Below are positions 1 to 11,284 of a stretch of 64,000 bases of DNA, piece after piece. The notes below the pieces were generated by a model, which worked only from the letters and a program-made list of their open reading frames with translations, was not told the origin of the DNA and made no database searches. Each line of letters starts with the position of its first letter. The stretch's first letter is position 1. Location: contig NC_133536.1 in assembly GCF_048544455.1 (NCBI RefSeq), positions 30,754,152 through 30,818,151 on the forward strand, read 5' to 3'. The stretch is from Silene latifolia (lineage: Eukaryota; Streptophyta; Magnoliopsida; Caryophyllales; Caryophyllaceae). A program made the translations under genes and the position numbers.

Positions 1-284
1 AGGCCCGACAAAATGTTCTTAATATCCGCCTATGTGATCGACTAGTCATCTCACATGACTCTATGGCACTTGAACTTGCCATCAATCGCCTCACACTATA
101 GTCACTTCGAGACGTCACCTCATACAAGTGACTATGGGCAAATACTATGTTAATCCGTGTTCACTTTAACGGGGTTCAATTGTCTCTACAACCCGTATGG
201 ATGTAACAAAGTATAAATTAAAGATAAAAGACAAATGTGATTATGAACATGAACAAAAACAACACTTTTATTTCATTTCAAAAT

Positions 285-1107
285 CTAACCGAAATTTGGT
301 ACACGTTTAAGTCCCATGGACGTAACATGCCCATCATGCTTAGACTGCGATAAAGGCTTGGTGAGCGGATCGGCTATGTTGTCATCCGTCCCAACCTTAC
401 AAATCGCAATTTCCTTTCTTTCAATGAAATCTCTTATTACATGATATTTTCTAAGTACATGTCTAGATCTATTACTAGACTTCGGCTCCTTAGCTTGGAA
501 GATCGTCCCACTATTATCACAATAGAGAGTGATGGGATCATCGGCGGTAGGTACTACTTTTAGACCTTCCGTGAATTGCTTGATCCACATAGCTTCCTTG
601 GCACCTCTCGATGCTTTGCTATGTACTCACCTCCGTTGTTGAATCCGCGATTCTGACTTCCTTGAAGCTTCTCCAGTTTACGGCACCACCATTGAGCATG
701 AAAACAAAACCAGCTTGTGATTTCATGTCATCTCTATCTGTTTGAAAACTTGAGTCCGTGTATCCTGTAACACGCAACTCGGTGTCTCCTCCAAACACAA
801 GGATAGAGTCCTTAGTTCTTCTCAAGTACTTAAGGATGTTCTTTGACAAAGCAATCCAGTGACTCTCACCTGGATTTGCTTGATATCTACTCGTCATGCT
901 CAAGGCATACGAGACATCGGGACGTGTGCATATCATGGCATACATGATTGATCCAACAGCGAAAGCGTAAGGGATCAACTTCATGCGTTCAACATCATGG
1001 GGTTCGGAGGGACATTGAGTCTGGCTCAATATCGTTCCGGTTACCATTGGTACCAAACCCCTTTTGGATTTGTCCATGCTTTGAATCGTCAAGAATCTTA
1101 TCAACAT
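285..1107 (-). pseudogene. Cop1 RNase H region of pol (frameshifted)
   Basis: Two overlapping-frame pieces (1107-619 and 590-285) encode the end of a copia polyprotein. The first carries the segment between reverse transcriptase and RNase H, with the copia-typical GSIMYAMICTRPD, and ends at ADSTTE just before the next piece. The second contains YCDNSG and DDNIADPLTKPL, the usual C-terminal RNase H signature of copia elements, and ends at a stop at 285. A frameshift separates them around 595-620. In an intact element RNase H would degrade the RNA template in the particle. The equivalent block is whole in element C and deleted in element B. Confidence 0.85.
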
Positions 1108-1924
1108 AAGACTCTTGACTTAGTGCCAATATCCTCTTGGGTCTATCTCTATAGATCCGGATACCTAATATGCGTTGTGCCTCTCCTAAATCCTTCATTT
1201 GGAAGTGGTTACCTAACCACTTCTTAACAGAAGACAACATTGGAATATCATTTCCAATGAGTAGTATGTCATCGACATACAAGATTAGGAACACAACATT
1301 GCTCCCACTGAATTTCATGTATAAACATGGTTCCTCAACATTTCGAGTGAACCCATTTTCTTTTATAACATGATTGAATCGATGATTCCAACTTCTAGAT
1401 GCTTGCTTAAGACCATAAATGGATCTCTTAAGCTTGCATACCTTGTTAGGATTTGTAGAATCAACAAAACCTTCGGGTTGTATCATGTACACCTCCTCTT
1501 CTAAATGCCCATTTAGAAAAGCGGTTTTGACATCCATTTGCCAAATTTCATAATCATGAAATGCAGCAATCGCTAACAAAATCCGTATGGATCTTAGCAT
1601 GGCTACGGGGGCGAAGGTCTCATCATAATGGAGACCTTGGACTTGGGTAAATCCTTTTGCCACTAGCCTAGCTTTGTAGACATCGTCATGTCCTTCTATG
1701 CCATTTTTGACCTTGAATATCCATTTGCATTGGAGGGGTCTTGCCCCTTTAGGCAAATCTACCAAGTCCCAAACTTGGTTTTCAAGCATAGAATCCATTT
1801 CGGACTTCATGGCTTCAAGCCATAAGGTGGAATTAGGACTAGAGATTGCGGCCTTGTAGGTGGCGGGCTCGTCACTTTCCATAAGCAACACATCGAGCGT
1901 TCCATCTTCCTCGATAAGTCCCAC
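995..1924 (-). pseudogene. Cop1 copia reverse transcriptase fragment
   Basis: This open stretch of about 309 codons matches the copia reverse transcriptase. In order it has LEAMKSEMDSM, VWDLVDLP, CKWIFKVK, KARLVAKGFTQ, MDVKTAFLNG and the catalytic YVDDILLIGND, so the active-site aspartates are kept. It is part of a longer polyprotein and has no start of its own. A frameshift near 1110 separates it from the RNase H part, and the integrase C-terminal region upstream (about 1925-2075) is also out of frame. It copied element RNA into DNA when the element was whole. Confidence 0.9.
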
Positions 1925-2075
1925 ATATCGATCGGGATGGCGAATGACTCGGCCCGTCCTTCTTAGTGGAGGAGGTACAACCGCGTTAGACGACGAAGGA
2001 ACATCTTCTTGCGTCTCTACCTCGGTTTGTGGCTCTTGAACTTCGTCAAGTTCAAAATTTCTCCCACTCTGTCTC

Positions 2076-3837
2076 TTAGAAATAAATTCCCGTTCTAAGA
2101 AGACAAATCAAAGACACAAACACTTTGTTCTCTTGAGGTTTATAGAAATAGTAACCTCGAGAGGTCAAGGGATAGCCTACAAAGATGCATTTTTCGGATC
2201 TTGGGGCAAGCTTATTGTCGGGTTTAGCCTTGACGTAAGCATCACATCCCCAAATTTTCATATAGGATAGATTAGGAACTCTTCCTTTCCATGTCTCAAA
2301 TGGAGTCTTTTCGGTGGCTTTAGTGGGACTATTATTCAAAGATAGAATTGCGTTTGATTGCAAATCCCCAAAACGAGTTCGGTAACTCGGTTTGACTCAT
2401 CATGGATCGAACCATATCAAGTAGGGTTCGATTTCTCCTTTCGGCAACGCCATTTAGTTGTGGTGTTCCAGGTGGAGAAAGTTGTGATATGATGCCACAA
2501 CCTTTCAAGTGTGAATCAAATTCAAGGCTAAGGTATTCACCACCACGATCGGATCGTAGTGCCTTAATCCTCTTGTTCAATTGGTTCTCTACTTCGTTTT
2601 GAAATTCTTTGAATTTCTCAAACGCTTCACTCTTATGTTTCATTAAATAGATATACCCATATCTACTTAAATCATCGGTGAAGGTTATGAAGTAGTCATA
2701 ATTACCACGAGCGGTGATAGTCATTGGTCCACATACATCGGTGTGTATGAGTCCCAATAGCTCACTAGCTCGTGTCCCTTTACCGCTAAAAGGATTGCGA
2801 GTCATTTTGCCAAGAAGGCAATATTCGCATGTACCAAATGATTGATAATCAAATGGTGTAATCACATTAGTCGAAACTAATCTTTTGATGCGATTCTCGT
2901 TTATGTGACCTAATCGACAATGCCAAATGAACGCTTCACTTGGGTCACTTGTTTTGAGTTTCTTTGATTGAATGTTATAAATATCATTTGTCGGATTTGA
3001 GGTCTCTAAAATGTAAATGCCATTTATGGAGGAAGCTTGGCCAATAACCAAATCATTCCTAGAAATAGAGCAACGATTGTTCTTAATGACAAAACAAAAA
3101 CCGTCCATGTCTAGCATGGCGATTGAAATAATGTTTTTAGAGAGCGTAGGAACATAAAAACAATTATGCAAATACAACTCAAAACCGTTTGGCAAAGCTA
3201 AAACATAAGTTCCTTTGGATTCGGCCGCTACCCGAGCTCCATTTCCAAGTCGAAGATCCACATCTCCCTTGCTAAGCTTCTCCACATCTCTTAAACCCTG
3301 TAAATGATTACAAAGGTGAGAACCACAACCGGTATCAAGTACCCATGTTGTAGTGGAAGTATAATTTATATCAATAACATAAATTTCTTTAGGAATTGTA
3401 CCTTTTGGAGTAATGAGGCCCTCCCTTATATTTCGCAAATACATAGGGCAATTCCTTAGCCAATATCCCATGCCATAGCAATAATGGCACTCATCATTAA
3501 CTTGCTTGAAGTTCTTGATTTTCTTTCCCTTTTTATTGAACCTCTTGCCCTTTGAAGCAAGAACTTGATTGCTAGAGCTCCCACTAGCTTTGGCATCCTT
3601 ATCTTCCAGAGATAAAGACCCTATAGATCGTATGAGGTAGTCTTCCTGAGACGGACTCACACGAGGTCTAGTAGTAGTGGGTGGTTTAGAAGTGGTGATG
3701 AAATTAAGGTTTCCATCCGATCCTATCCCGAAATGAAGTTCTCTAGTTGTATCGAAATTATTGTTGGAGCATACGTCGTCAAGAACATGGTGATATCACT
3801 CAATAGTAATTGGTGTGGTAGCATTTGTTGGATTCAT
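2076..3837 (-). pseudogene. Cop1 gag stub, zinc knuckle, protease and integrase (frameshifted)
   Basis: A candidate gag start (ATG at 3837-3835) gives only about 13 codons before a TGA. Most of gag that elements B and C carry is missing, so the gag core appears deleted. The piece 3660-2332 then gives a zinc knuckle CHYCYGMGYWLRNC in which the usual histidine is Tyr, a protease site WVLDTGCGSH, the integrase HHCC zinc domain (HCRLGH...CEYCLLGK), and the integrase core with Asp in TDVCGPM, Asp in LRSDRGGEY and Glu in NGVAERRNR. A frameshift near 2350 moves the C-terminal integrase into 2363-2076. The lost zinc-knuckle histidine and the shifts make this a dead copy. Confidence 0.85.
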
Positions 3838-6061
3838 TGTAATGCACTACAAATATGGAGGAAAGGAAATATTAACATTTGTCTTTTTAAATCATACTTG
3901 CAAATTTAACAAGATATGAACATTTATATAGTGACCTCTACCCAACTATAATAAATGATTCCAAGACCCAAATTCATATTAACTTAGGCACGGGGTAGCC
4001 GATGCAACCTTCATTAATATAACTCGGTAGATTAACCTTTTAATCGATTCTACTTTTAGAACTCTTGGTCGATAAAATTACTCTAATGTTTATCTACAGC
4101 CCAAAACACATCAACAAGGGCACGGGGTAGCCGATACATCCCTTATCAATAACTTTTGTTGAGTTCAATCCAAATTTCGAATAAATGTGTCCATTATCCA
4201 AACCCACATCAACTTGGGCACGGGGTAGCCGATACATCCCTTATCAATATGAATTCGGTGGATTAACATTCATCACCCATTTCCCCTACGTAACAAGGTT
4301 TGTACCCCGGGGTAGCCGAGTGCACTCCCTCGCGAAATAGGTTTTCATGGTTTCTACTATTTGGTAAGGCTATGACTCAATTGTTTGTTTTAGCGAGAGG
4401 TCATGTCAATTTATTATCTATCACGTTTTAAGTGAACTAAAGCGGTGAACTACGATAATTCGAATTGACACGGTCGATAAACTCGATAAAAGACAATGCA
4501 TGTTTAGTTATGGCGATTTAGCGATGCATGTGACATAAAATAAAATGCAAGCATAAAAGTAAATAAATCCTAGTATGGCCTTTCCTAAAATAGAAAAAAC
4601 TATTAATCTATTACATATTCGGAAACCAACTCCATTGGTCCCTTGAACTTCGGTTGTGGCACACATCTCGAGGTAACACCGTCTTTATGTATCGCCATTC
4701 TTGAAGAAATCCGTCTTTGGGAACTCCGAATGAATAAAATTACATAATAAATTACATAATTTCCTATTATACATTTGTAACTAAAATAAAATAAATCTAT
4801 TAAATTACAAAACGGTGATACGAGATCACAATAAAAATTACAACCGAATCGATATTCCCATACATTTCGGAAATACCAATTAAAATCTAAGGCCATACTA
4901 AGTAAAATTACATAATTCAAAATTACATAAATTAAAATTATGACAATCATAAAGAAAAATGCAGCATTATAATATGTATGAACATGCTCAATTTTTATGC
5001 TAAATCGCCTTTTAATTAGCCAATATCGTATATTACTCGGTTTTTACGGATTTGCGTGATTTCAACATTTTATAATCACAAAAATACATAAACTCATATT
5101 TATGCATAAGTTAATTACCCTAACCTCTTAGGACTCAAAATATAGTCTTCACTAATAATTTGACCATAATTAACCTTTATTTATAAAATTGTTCATAAAA
5201 GGACCAAAATTACAAAAATAAGCCATTAAACTTCAAATAAATCGAAAAATTTCAAATAAATTCAAAATTTGAAATTTAAATTCATGAACATTCTGGAAAA
5301 ATCCCATGACACTCATAATGTTCAAAATCTTAGGTTAAAAATTTCGAAATTTTTCCGGAAAAACAATGTTGCGGTTTATCGATATTTAATAAAATAATCA
5401 TAAAAACATGGAAAAATTATTTTCATTAACTTTTCAATTTTAGATCTGAAAAATATAATAAAATGCAACATTAAACGTTTTTCCTAAGTCATAGAATATG
5501 TTTTATTAATTTTCAACTAATAATGTCACTATTTATGCCATTTTTCTTCAAAAATTCATAAATCATGCTAAAAGACTTCTTTATAGCCAATTATTTTACA
5601 CACATCTTTTAAAATTGCATGTGACAACATATTAATTTTCTATGACCAGATTCGAAATTTAACTCATATTAACCTATTTTTCTCTTAAATCCGAATTTAA
5701 TAGTGAAAAATTCATTTTTCGAGCATAACAAGTCCAAAAATTATGAAAATTTACAGGTTATCTCAAAATAATATATGTAACAACATATCCAAAAACCAAC
5801 TTAAAATTCGAAGTATAGCTAATTTTCGACCAAAAATGACATTTTTACTCATAAAATCACATTTAAATGTCATTATTATTAAATATGAACAATAAAAATC
5901 CGAAAAATTAACCAAAAAATCCTAAAACACTTTAGGACCAGAAATATTAACATGCATGTAATTATTTCGTGATATATCATAATAACACAAATTTTACAAG
6001 TTTTATTTTGTTATTCATATAACTCGGAAAAACTTTTAACCAATTTGCATGCAAACAACCG
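3838..6061 (-). other. Cop1 untranslated leader, AT-rich, with short tandem repeats
   Basis: About 2.2 kb lies between the primer site and the gag start. No coding potential is visible. The part nearest gag (about 3975-4345) holds degenerate tandem repeats listed separately. The rest is AT-rich, low-complexity sequence. Leaders of about 2 kb are also present in elements B and C, so length here is a family trait rather than an insertion. Confidence 0.6.
3975..4345 (-). repeat. Four degenerate tandem repeats in the Cop1 leader
   Basis: The core GGCACGGGGTAGCC recurs at 3987, 4119 and 4217, with a diverged copy near 4307. Each is followed by a similar CGATACATCCC tail and a variable stretch, giving units of roughly 90-130 bp. 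The leaders of elements B (about 30480-30540) and C (about 39340-39390) carry a related CTTCTTCGTCGGTAGGC block, so the repeat grew from a leader segment shared by the group. Confidence 0.7.
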
Positions 6062-6075
6062 TGGCTCTGATACCA
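6062..6075 (-). other. Cop1 primer-binding site
   Basis: On the minus strand this reads TGGTATCAGAGCCA, the sequence complementary to the 3' end of initiator Met tRNA used by most plant copia elements. It starts two bases after the LTR end at 6078, which fixes strand and LTR boundary. Confidence 0.9.
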
Positions 6076-6077
6076 AT

Positions 6078-7324
6078 TGAAGGAAATGTAGATTCATATA
6101 CATATTTAACATATTCATATATGTCTAAAATAATTTGTCATAAAATTAAAACGGATTTTATGCATGCAAACAATAATATAATAGAAGAAGAATAAAGTCC
6201 TTACATTCAATATTTCGGCTATATAGGGCACAAGAGAGATCACCTTTCTCTTCTTGTTCTTGAGCTTTTCCAATGGAAGAACAAAGATCTAAGTGTAAGA
6301 TCTCTCCCTATGTATTATACCCAAGGCTTCTTCTTAATCAAATTAATATTACAAGTACTAGTGTGATATTAATTTTGTAGAAAAATTGAACCAAAAATAT
6401 TTGGTTTTGAGCTCTCAAAACCGGTTGAGAGAATAGGAGAGGAAGAGTGATTATTTTGTCACACTAAAATAATTTTTGATAAGAATGAATGAATGAATAT
6501 TTTCACACACTAATCCATATAGTGCATCATAGAAAAATAAGAAAAGAACCCTTGTTCTTTTCTATGTGAAACCGGGTAGGGTGAGGAGAGATGGCCAATG
6601 CATGGTCTTTGTGGTCTTACACAAAAACACTAGGTGTGCATGCCTAAATTAGAGAAGCAATGATGAATTCCACTAATCTAAATTAACACAATATGTTAAT
6701 TAAGCCTCATTATTTCGGTCCATAATGTAATATGGATTTCATATTATTTTTGTCAAATGTCAATATGTCACATGTCATATGTGACATAAATTGTTTATGT
6801 ATTTTTAATATATTAAAAATCAACGTATTAATTAAAATACGTCATATACAAAATTGACCTAGTAATTCATAATTACTTGTACCAAAATATTTTGCCCTTT
6901 TATAAATCGCATTTATAATAATTCATTCAAGTCCAATCGTTTCTTTAAACAATAATTTCATCCGAGTAATGATACAATTCAATTACTCAGACCGTATCTC
7001 ATTTAATCACATTTCAATTTGATACGTAAATTTTACTTCCAAAATCGTCCGTCAATTTTTCAAGTAATTTAATTAACTCGTAACATTATACAATTAATTA
7101 AATAATCAATTAAGTGTATTGCCCTTTAGGTATGACCTAGGGGGTCAACTGATCACCACCGTCACACGACAGTAATGTCAAACTCTAGTCACCAATCATT
7201 ACCGATATATGTTGACCATTGTGATAAAATAAAATTACTTCCCAATTGTATTCTTTAAAATGAGATTTAACAATGATATTTAAATCATGTGATCGCACTA
7301 TTGTTGAGGACACATTTCCCAACA
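6078..7324 (-). repeat. Cop1 5' LTR
   Basis: On the minus strand the 1247-bp LTR starts TGTTGGGAAATGTGTCC and ends TTCA just before the primer site, giving the usual TG...CA ends. Positions about 7128-7205 hold, inverted, a block also found in the LTRs of B and C (AGTTTGAC...GGCGGTGATCA). The LTR abuts the C run of the Cop2 LTR. Confidence 0.85.
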
Positions 7325-7383
7325 CCCCCCCCCCCCCTCTTGAGTATTTTGGATCAATAGACTCTTCAATTGGTATCAGAGCC
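7325..7383 (+). repeat. Cop2 5' LTR stub and primer-binding site
   Basis: Only the last 44 bp of the LTR are right of the Cop1 insertion, starting with 13 C (the 3' LTR has 7 C here). The LTR ends CTTCA at 7368. TGGTATCAGAGCC, the Met-tRNA primer site, begins at 7371. Confidence 0.85.
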
Positions 7384-7476
7384 TCGTGCTCTTGATTGCC
7401 TAACCGCAAAGAGGCTGATCTATCTTGTTTTTCATTTATCTTATCGTTTTATATTCCGCTGCCTATCACGTGATAA

Positions 7477-9522
7477 ATGGATTCCAAATATCTCAAGTGT
7501 CCCGTCTTTGATGGGAAGAATTACGGATTGTGGAAAAACATGATGACTCACTATGTGAAAGGACACGATTGGGAGTGCTGGAGGATTATTCAAAACGGAC
7601 CGCATAAAATTCTTGTGGCATCCGAGGAAGGCACTACCTATGAAAAGAAAGAAGAGGACTATGTCGAGGCCGACTACAAGAAAGCCGAAAAGAACTCCAA
7701 AGCAATAAGTCTTCTGCAAAACGGAATGACCTCTACTGAGTTCGATCGGTTCTCCTCTTGTTCCACGGCCAAGGAGATATGGGATGGGCTCGAATTAGCT
7801 TATGAAGGTACTTCCATTGTTAGGAAGCACCGAATTGATTTGCTTATGCAAAAATATGAGCTATTCATCATGGAGCCTAATGAGTCTCTAGATAGTATGT
7901 CCGCAAGGTTTTCAAGCATCATCAACGAACTGAAAAACCTAGGTAGGAAATTCAGTCTGAGGACATTGCTAGAAAGGTTCTTAGGAGCCTTACTAAAAAG
8001 TGGCGTGCTAAGGTCACTGCAATGGAGTAATCACGAGATCTTGAAACCCTATCCTATCAAGAACTCATAGGTGCTCTCATGGCCCATGAAATTACTCTTA
8101 ACAAAGATGACGCTGAACCAAGTCGAAATAAGAGTATGGCCTTAGCGAGCGAAGAAGTAGACTCGGAATTAGAGGATGAAACTGTCTTGTTTGCACGACG
8201 TTTTAAAAATAAAATTTTTCGAAATAGACAAACGAAATCATCCTATAACAACAACAACAACAAGTCATTCAACAAAAAGGTTAATGACTCAAAATCGTCC
8301 TTCGCGAACAGAGGTTGCTTCAAGTGTGGAGAATCTGGTCATATGATCAAAGATTGTCCAACATGGGAGAAGATAAAGGACAAGACGAAACGTGAGAAGA
8401 CAAAGAGAGAATTCAAGCAAGTGATGATGGCTTCATGTTGGGGAGACCTTGACTCAGAAGATGACGAGGAATCTGAAGACGACGAAGTAGCAAACCTTTG
8501 TCTTAGCAGTGTTAGTCTTGACCTAATCTCCGACAGCGACGATGAAGGCACAAATTCTCATTCAAACTACTGCTTTCTTGGAGAATCAGACGAAGACGAT
8601 GATGATGAGGTAAGTTACCTTGAGCTTAAGAAATGTGTTAAGAAATTGTCTAAAAGTGCTTTAATTGAATTCTTTGAACAATCTCTTGATAAGTGTCACG
8701 AACAGGATCTGGAATTGAAAGATCTAAAGGAACAGATTCTCGAAATCGCAGAAGAGAATCATACTCTCAAGACTAAAGCTAAGAAGTTGAAATCTAAAGT
8801 TATAGCTGAGAAAGCTACAACATTAGATTCTACTATGGCTAAAAAGAAGGAATTAGAGTCCAAAGTTATAGCTAATGAAGCTATAACTTCCGACCTAAAG
8901 CTTAACATCAAGCACCTTCAAGCCAAAGTTATAGCTAATGAAGCTATAACTTTAGAACTTAGAAAAGTCAAAGAACTTTTGGAAACTAAGGTCACATCTA
9001 ATGAAGAAGTGATCTTAGATCAAAAGAAAGAGATAGATTTTCTCTCAAAGCAATTGAAAGAATCTAAGACCGATATGATCAACGTTAAGAAACACCACAC
9101 CGATGTTGTGTTCATTCTGAACAAACGATTCCAAGACTTTCGTGACAACTTTAAAAAGGACAATGATGTAGATCACACGAAATGTCAAGAAGAAATTAAA
9201 AACCCTAAAAGACCTTCTTCTACACGCTAGAAAGGTCCATGACAAGTGGGAAGGTAGCACAAAAGTCCTAAACTTCCTAACCGAACAATCCGACAATAAT
9301 ATGAAGATGGGACTAGGACATGAGTGCTACAGCCGCAGAGATCACTCTAAATGCAAATCAGCACCTTCGGATTTTGATTTTAGAAAAAGGAAGTATGCTG
9401 ATCTTCCTGAATATTTGATTTGCAATTACTGTGGTCATACGGGTCACATCCAAATCAATTGTGTCAAAAAGGCTCATGATTTACGAAAAAATGTCGAACA
9501 TGCCAAAACTGTTGACACAGTT
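7477..9522 (+). pseudogene. Cop2 gag (frameshifted, split by element A)
   Basis: The start ATG at 7477 gives MDSKYLKCPVFDGKNYGLWK, the usual N-terminus of copia gag. The first frame runs to 8070. A shift around 8030-8060 moves the protein into the frame holding QELIGALMAHEI and the second ORF (8079-9230). This second part has a zinc knuckle CFKCGESGHMIKDC, an acidic Ser/Glu/Asp stretch, and a coiled coil of repeated KVIANEAIT-type units (about codons 235-330). After a stop near 9230 a third piece (9301-9525) has a second knuckle CNYCGHTGHIQINC. Element A interrupts the frame at 9523 and pol resumes at 16373. Gag forms the particle shell and binds element RNA. Confidence 0.8.
8798..8961 (+). 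repeat. Three inverted-repeat units inside Cop2 gag
   Basis: AGTTATAGC is followed by a 7-base spacer and GCTATAACT at 8864-8888 and 8937-8961. Both are perfect 9-bp inverted repeats with spacer TAATGAA. A diverged unit is at 8798-8822. They encode the KVIA(N/E)EA(I/T)T repeats of the coiled coil. Similar units recur at 18175-18326. Confidence 0.8.
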
Positions 9523-10116
9523 TGATACCTGTCGAAGTGAGTATCAAAAATAAAATTTATAATTCCAAACTACTACTAGCAAGCGGTAGTAAGGGTCGAT
9601 CCGCAGGGAGGTAGGGAGATAATAGTTGTAATTAATTCTAGTCTAAAGGTAACAGCTGTGGGGGGTTTTGGAGTGGATTATGTCTAAGTCTAAATGCATA
9701 AATAAAAGGGCAAGTAATAAAAAGAGATGTAAGCAATAATAGAAAGAATGCTAAGACGGTCGGTTCACTGCAGCTACGACGATGGTATCTAAGTAAGTCT
9801 GATAAATCACGATAGGTGGGCAAATAAGAAGTCCTCTCGGTCCATTCTTAACTAGTAGCGCCTCTCAGCCTATGCTACTGGTCCCTAGGTCTCACTAATA
9901 CTAGCTCTCGCCCTGAAAAGTGATTCCTAATGCCTAAATTACATTATCTTTCGATCTAGCAATTTAGTCGTCTCAATTTATTAATCTATTTTCCCTCCCC
10001 TATCTCTCGATCTTGTGGGTCGGTCAAATACTAAGCATTTAACAAGTCTCCTCTCGGTCTCGTTGTCAAATATTGCAATTAAAACATTGAAACGGTGCTA
10101 ATCTATCACACATCGA

Positions 10117-10180
10117 TCGATCGACTAATCCAATCGATCGACCAACAGTCCATCGATCGACTACTACTCGATCGATCGAC
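10117..10180. repeat. TCGATCGAC array, leader side of element A 3' LTR
   Basis: TCGATCGAC occurs at 10117, 10134, 10153 and 10172, spaced 17, 19 and 19 bp. It lies downstream of the LTR TATA box in the direction of transcription. The matching array in the other LTR (15213-15277) has spacings 17, 24 and 15, so this part changed faster than the surrounding LTR. Confidence 0.8.
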
Positions 10181-10580
10181 CAAAGGCCGACATCAGGTCT
10201 ACTAATCTACATCGTCTTCGCCGCAGGTCCCCTCACATCTTAGCACGAGGTTTCTAGCTACGCATATCAATTCTAACTACAACCAATAAAGCGATAAAAA
10301 CGAATAGCAAAGGCATAACTAAACTACTTGAATTATAAATTGCAACAATTGAATTAAAGGTTTGGGATCTATACTAACAACCTAACTACTGAATGAATTG
10401 AAATAATACTGAAATAAAGAGCAGAAATACCGAATAAAAGAAAGGCAGGAAGAATCAGATTGCAAAAGGAGAACTTTATTGAAAATTAAACTAATTATAA
10501 TTGAATTCTAAGCAGTAAAGTCAAATCAATAGTTGGGATTAACCCCTACTGAATGCCTCCTCAAACTGATGTTCGAGGTC

Positions 10581-10590
10581 TTATTTATAG
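10581..10590 (-). promoter_or_regulatory. Candidate TATA box, element A 3' LTR
   Basis: The minus strand reads CTATAAATAA. It lies 83 bp from the nearest TCGATCGAC site of the array at 10673-10773, which is upstream on the minus strand. The other LTR has the same box at 15678-15686. Confidence 0.6.
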
Positions 10591-10672
10591 AGATGTCACG
10601 CAAAAACCTAAAACCTAATTACAATTGGGCTTCTAATTCTCGTTCTTAATTTGCGTCAGAGTCGAGGGGTGG

Positions 10673-10773
10673 TCGATCGACTACAAGACCCAGTCGATCG
10701 ACTGAGTAGCAGCGAACAGTAGCTACTGGAACCCGTGGGGTGGTCGATCGACCACTTGGACCAGTCGATCGAC
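10673..10773. promoter_or_regulatory. Paired TCGATCGAC sites upstream of element A TATA box
   Basis: TCGATCGAC occurs at 10673, 10694, 10744 and 10765. Both pairs are exactly 21 bp start to start. The array sits directly upstream of the minus-strand TATA box. A role as protein-binding sites is inference; the palindromic core TCGATCGA and the two-turn spacing are visible. Confidence 0.65.
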
Positions 10774-11271
10774 CAACAACGCTGTACAGAATTGCATTCT
10801 GACGATTCCTGCAGCGCGCACCGATATTAAAACAGCTGCCATTTCTTCGTTACTTGGTCAAATCAGGCGTTCTACGCGGCGTTGGAAAGCTAAGAGGATA
10901 AGCTTTCACCTCCAATTGGAATCACTCAATTATCTGCTCTAGAACTCGAGATATAACCGTTTTAAGCAGCCTGCAATGTCGAGAAGTGCTTCTTTGCTTG
11001 CTAAACTCGTACGCACCCTTGCTTTTGCTATCTTCAGGCCTTAAAACGCGCACCAAGCTCATTCCTCGAGTCAATACTTCATGTCAAATGAAATGTTAAT
11101 TACTTAGGGACGGATTCGGCTCGATTTCCGCTCAATTCTTCATATTTCTGCAATAATAGACAAAAACACGAAAGTAGAGGAAAATAGGGAAATAATGGCA
11201 TATATTGCACATTTGAGCTCTGAAATGCGTGTAGAATAAAGTGTGAAACATCATATTTTGGACACGCATCA

Positions 11272-11284
11272 AATCTCCCCAAAC
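11272..11284 (-). other. Element A polypurine tract
   Basis: On the minus strand this reads TTTGGGGAGATTT directly before the LTR start TGATGCG. This is the tract used to prime second-strand synthesis in Athila/Tat elements, and it confirms the minus orientation. Confidence 0.85.

Larger units (their letters stand above)
1..7324 (-). mobile_element. Cop1: Ty1/copia retrotransposon, 3' LTR outside the window
   Basis: This is a minus-strand copia element. Its order, read on the minus strand, is 5' LTR (7324-6078), primer site (6075-6062), long leader, gag stub, protease, integrase, reverse transcriptase, RNase H and 3' untranslated region (284-1). The 3' LTR must lie left of position 1. The element begins inside a run of 13 C that belongs to the 5' LTR of Cop2, so it inserted into Cop2; the C run would hide a 5-bp target duplication. 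Proteins and LTR terminus resemble elements B and C in this window, so the three form one related group. The coding region is broken by several frameshifts. Confidence 0.9.
9523..11271 (-). repeat. Element A 3' LTR
   Basis: This 1749-bp LTR is the partner of 14617-16367. On the plus strand it starts TGATACCTGTCGAAG and ends GGACACGCATCA. The first 24 bases are themselves an inverted repeat (TGATAC...GTATCA). It holds two TCGATCGAC arrays (10117-10180 and 10673-10773) and a minus-strand TATA box at 10581-10590. Confidence 0.9.

Noticed and set aside
9638..9823. A 61-codon minus-strand ORF repeated identically at 14732-14917
   Set aside because: It is duplicated only because both copies lie in the element A LTRs. 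It has no domain or promoter relationship.
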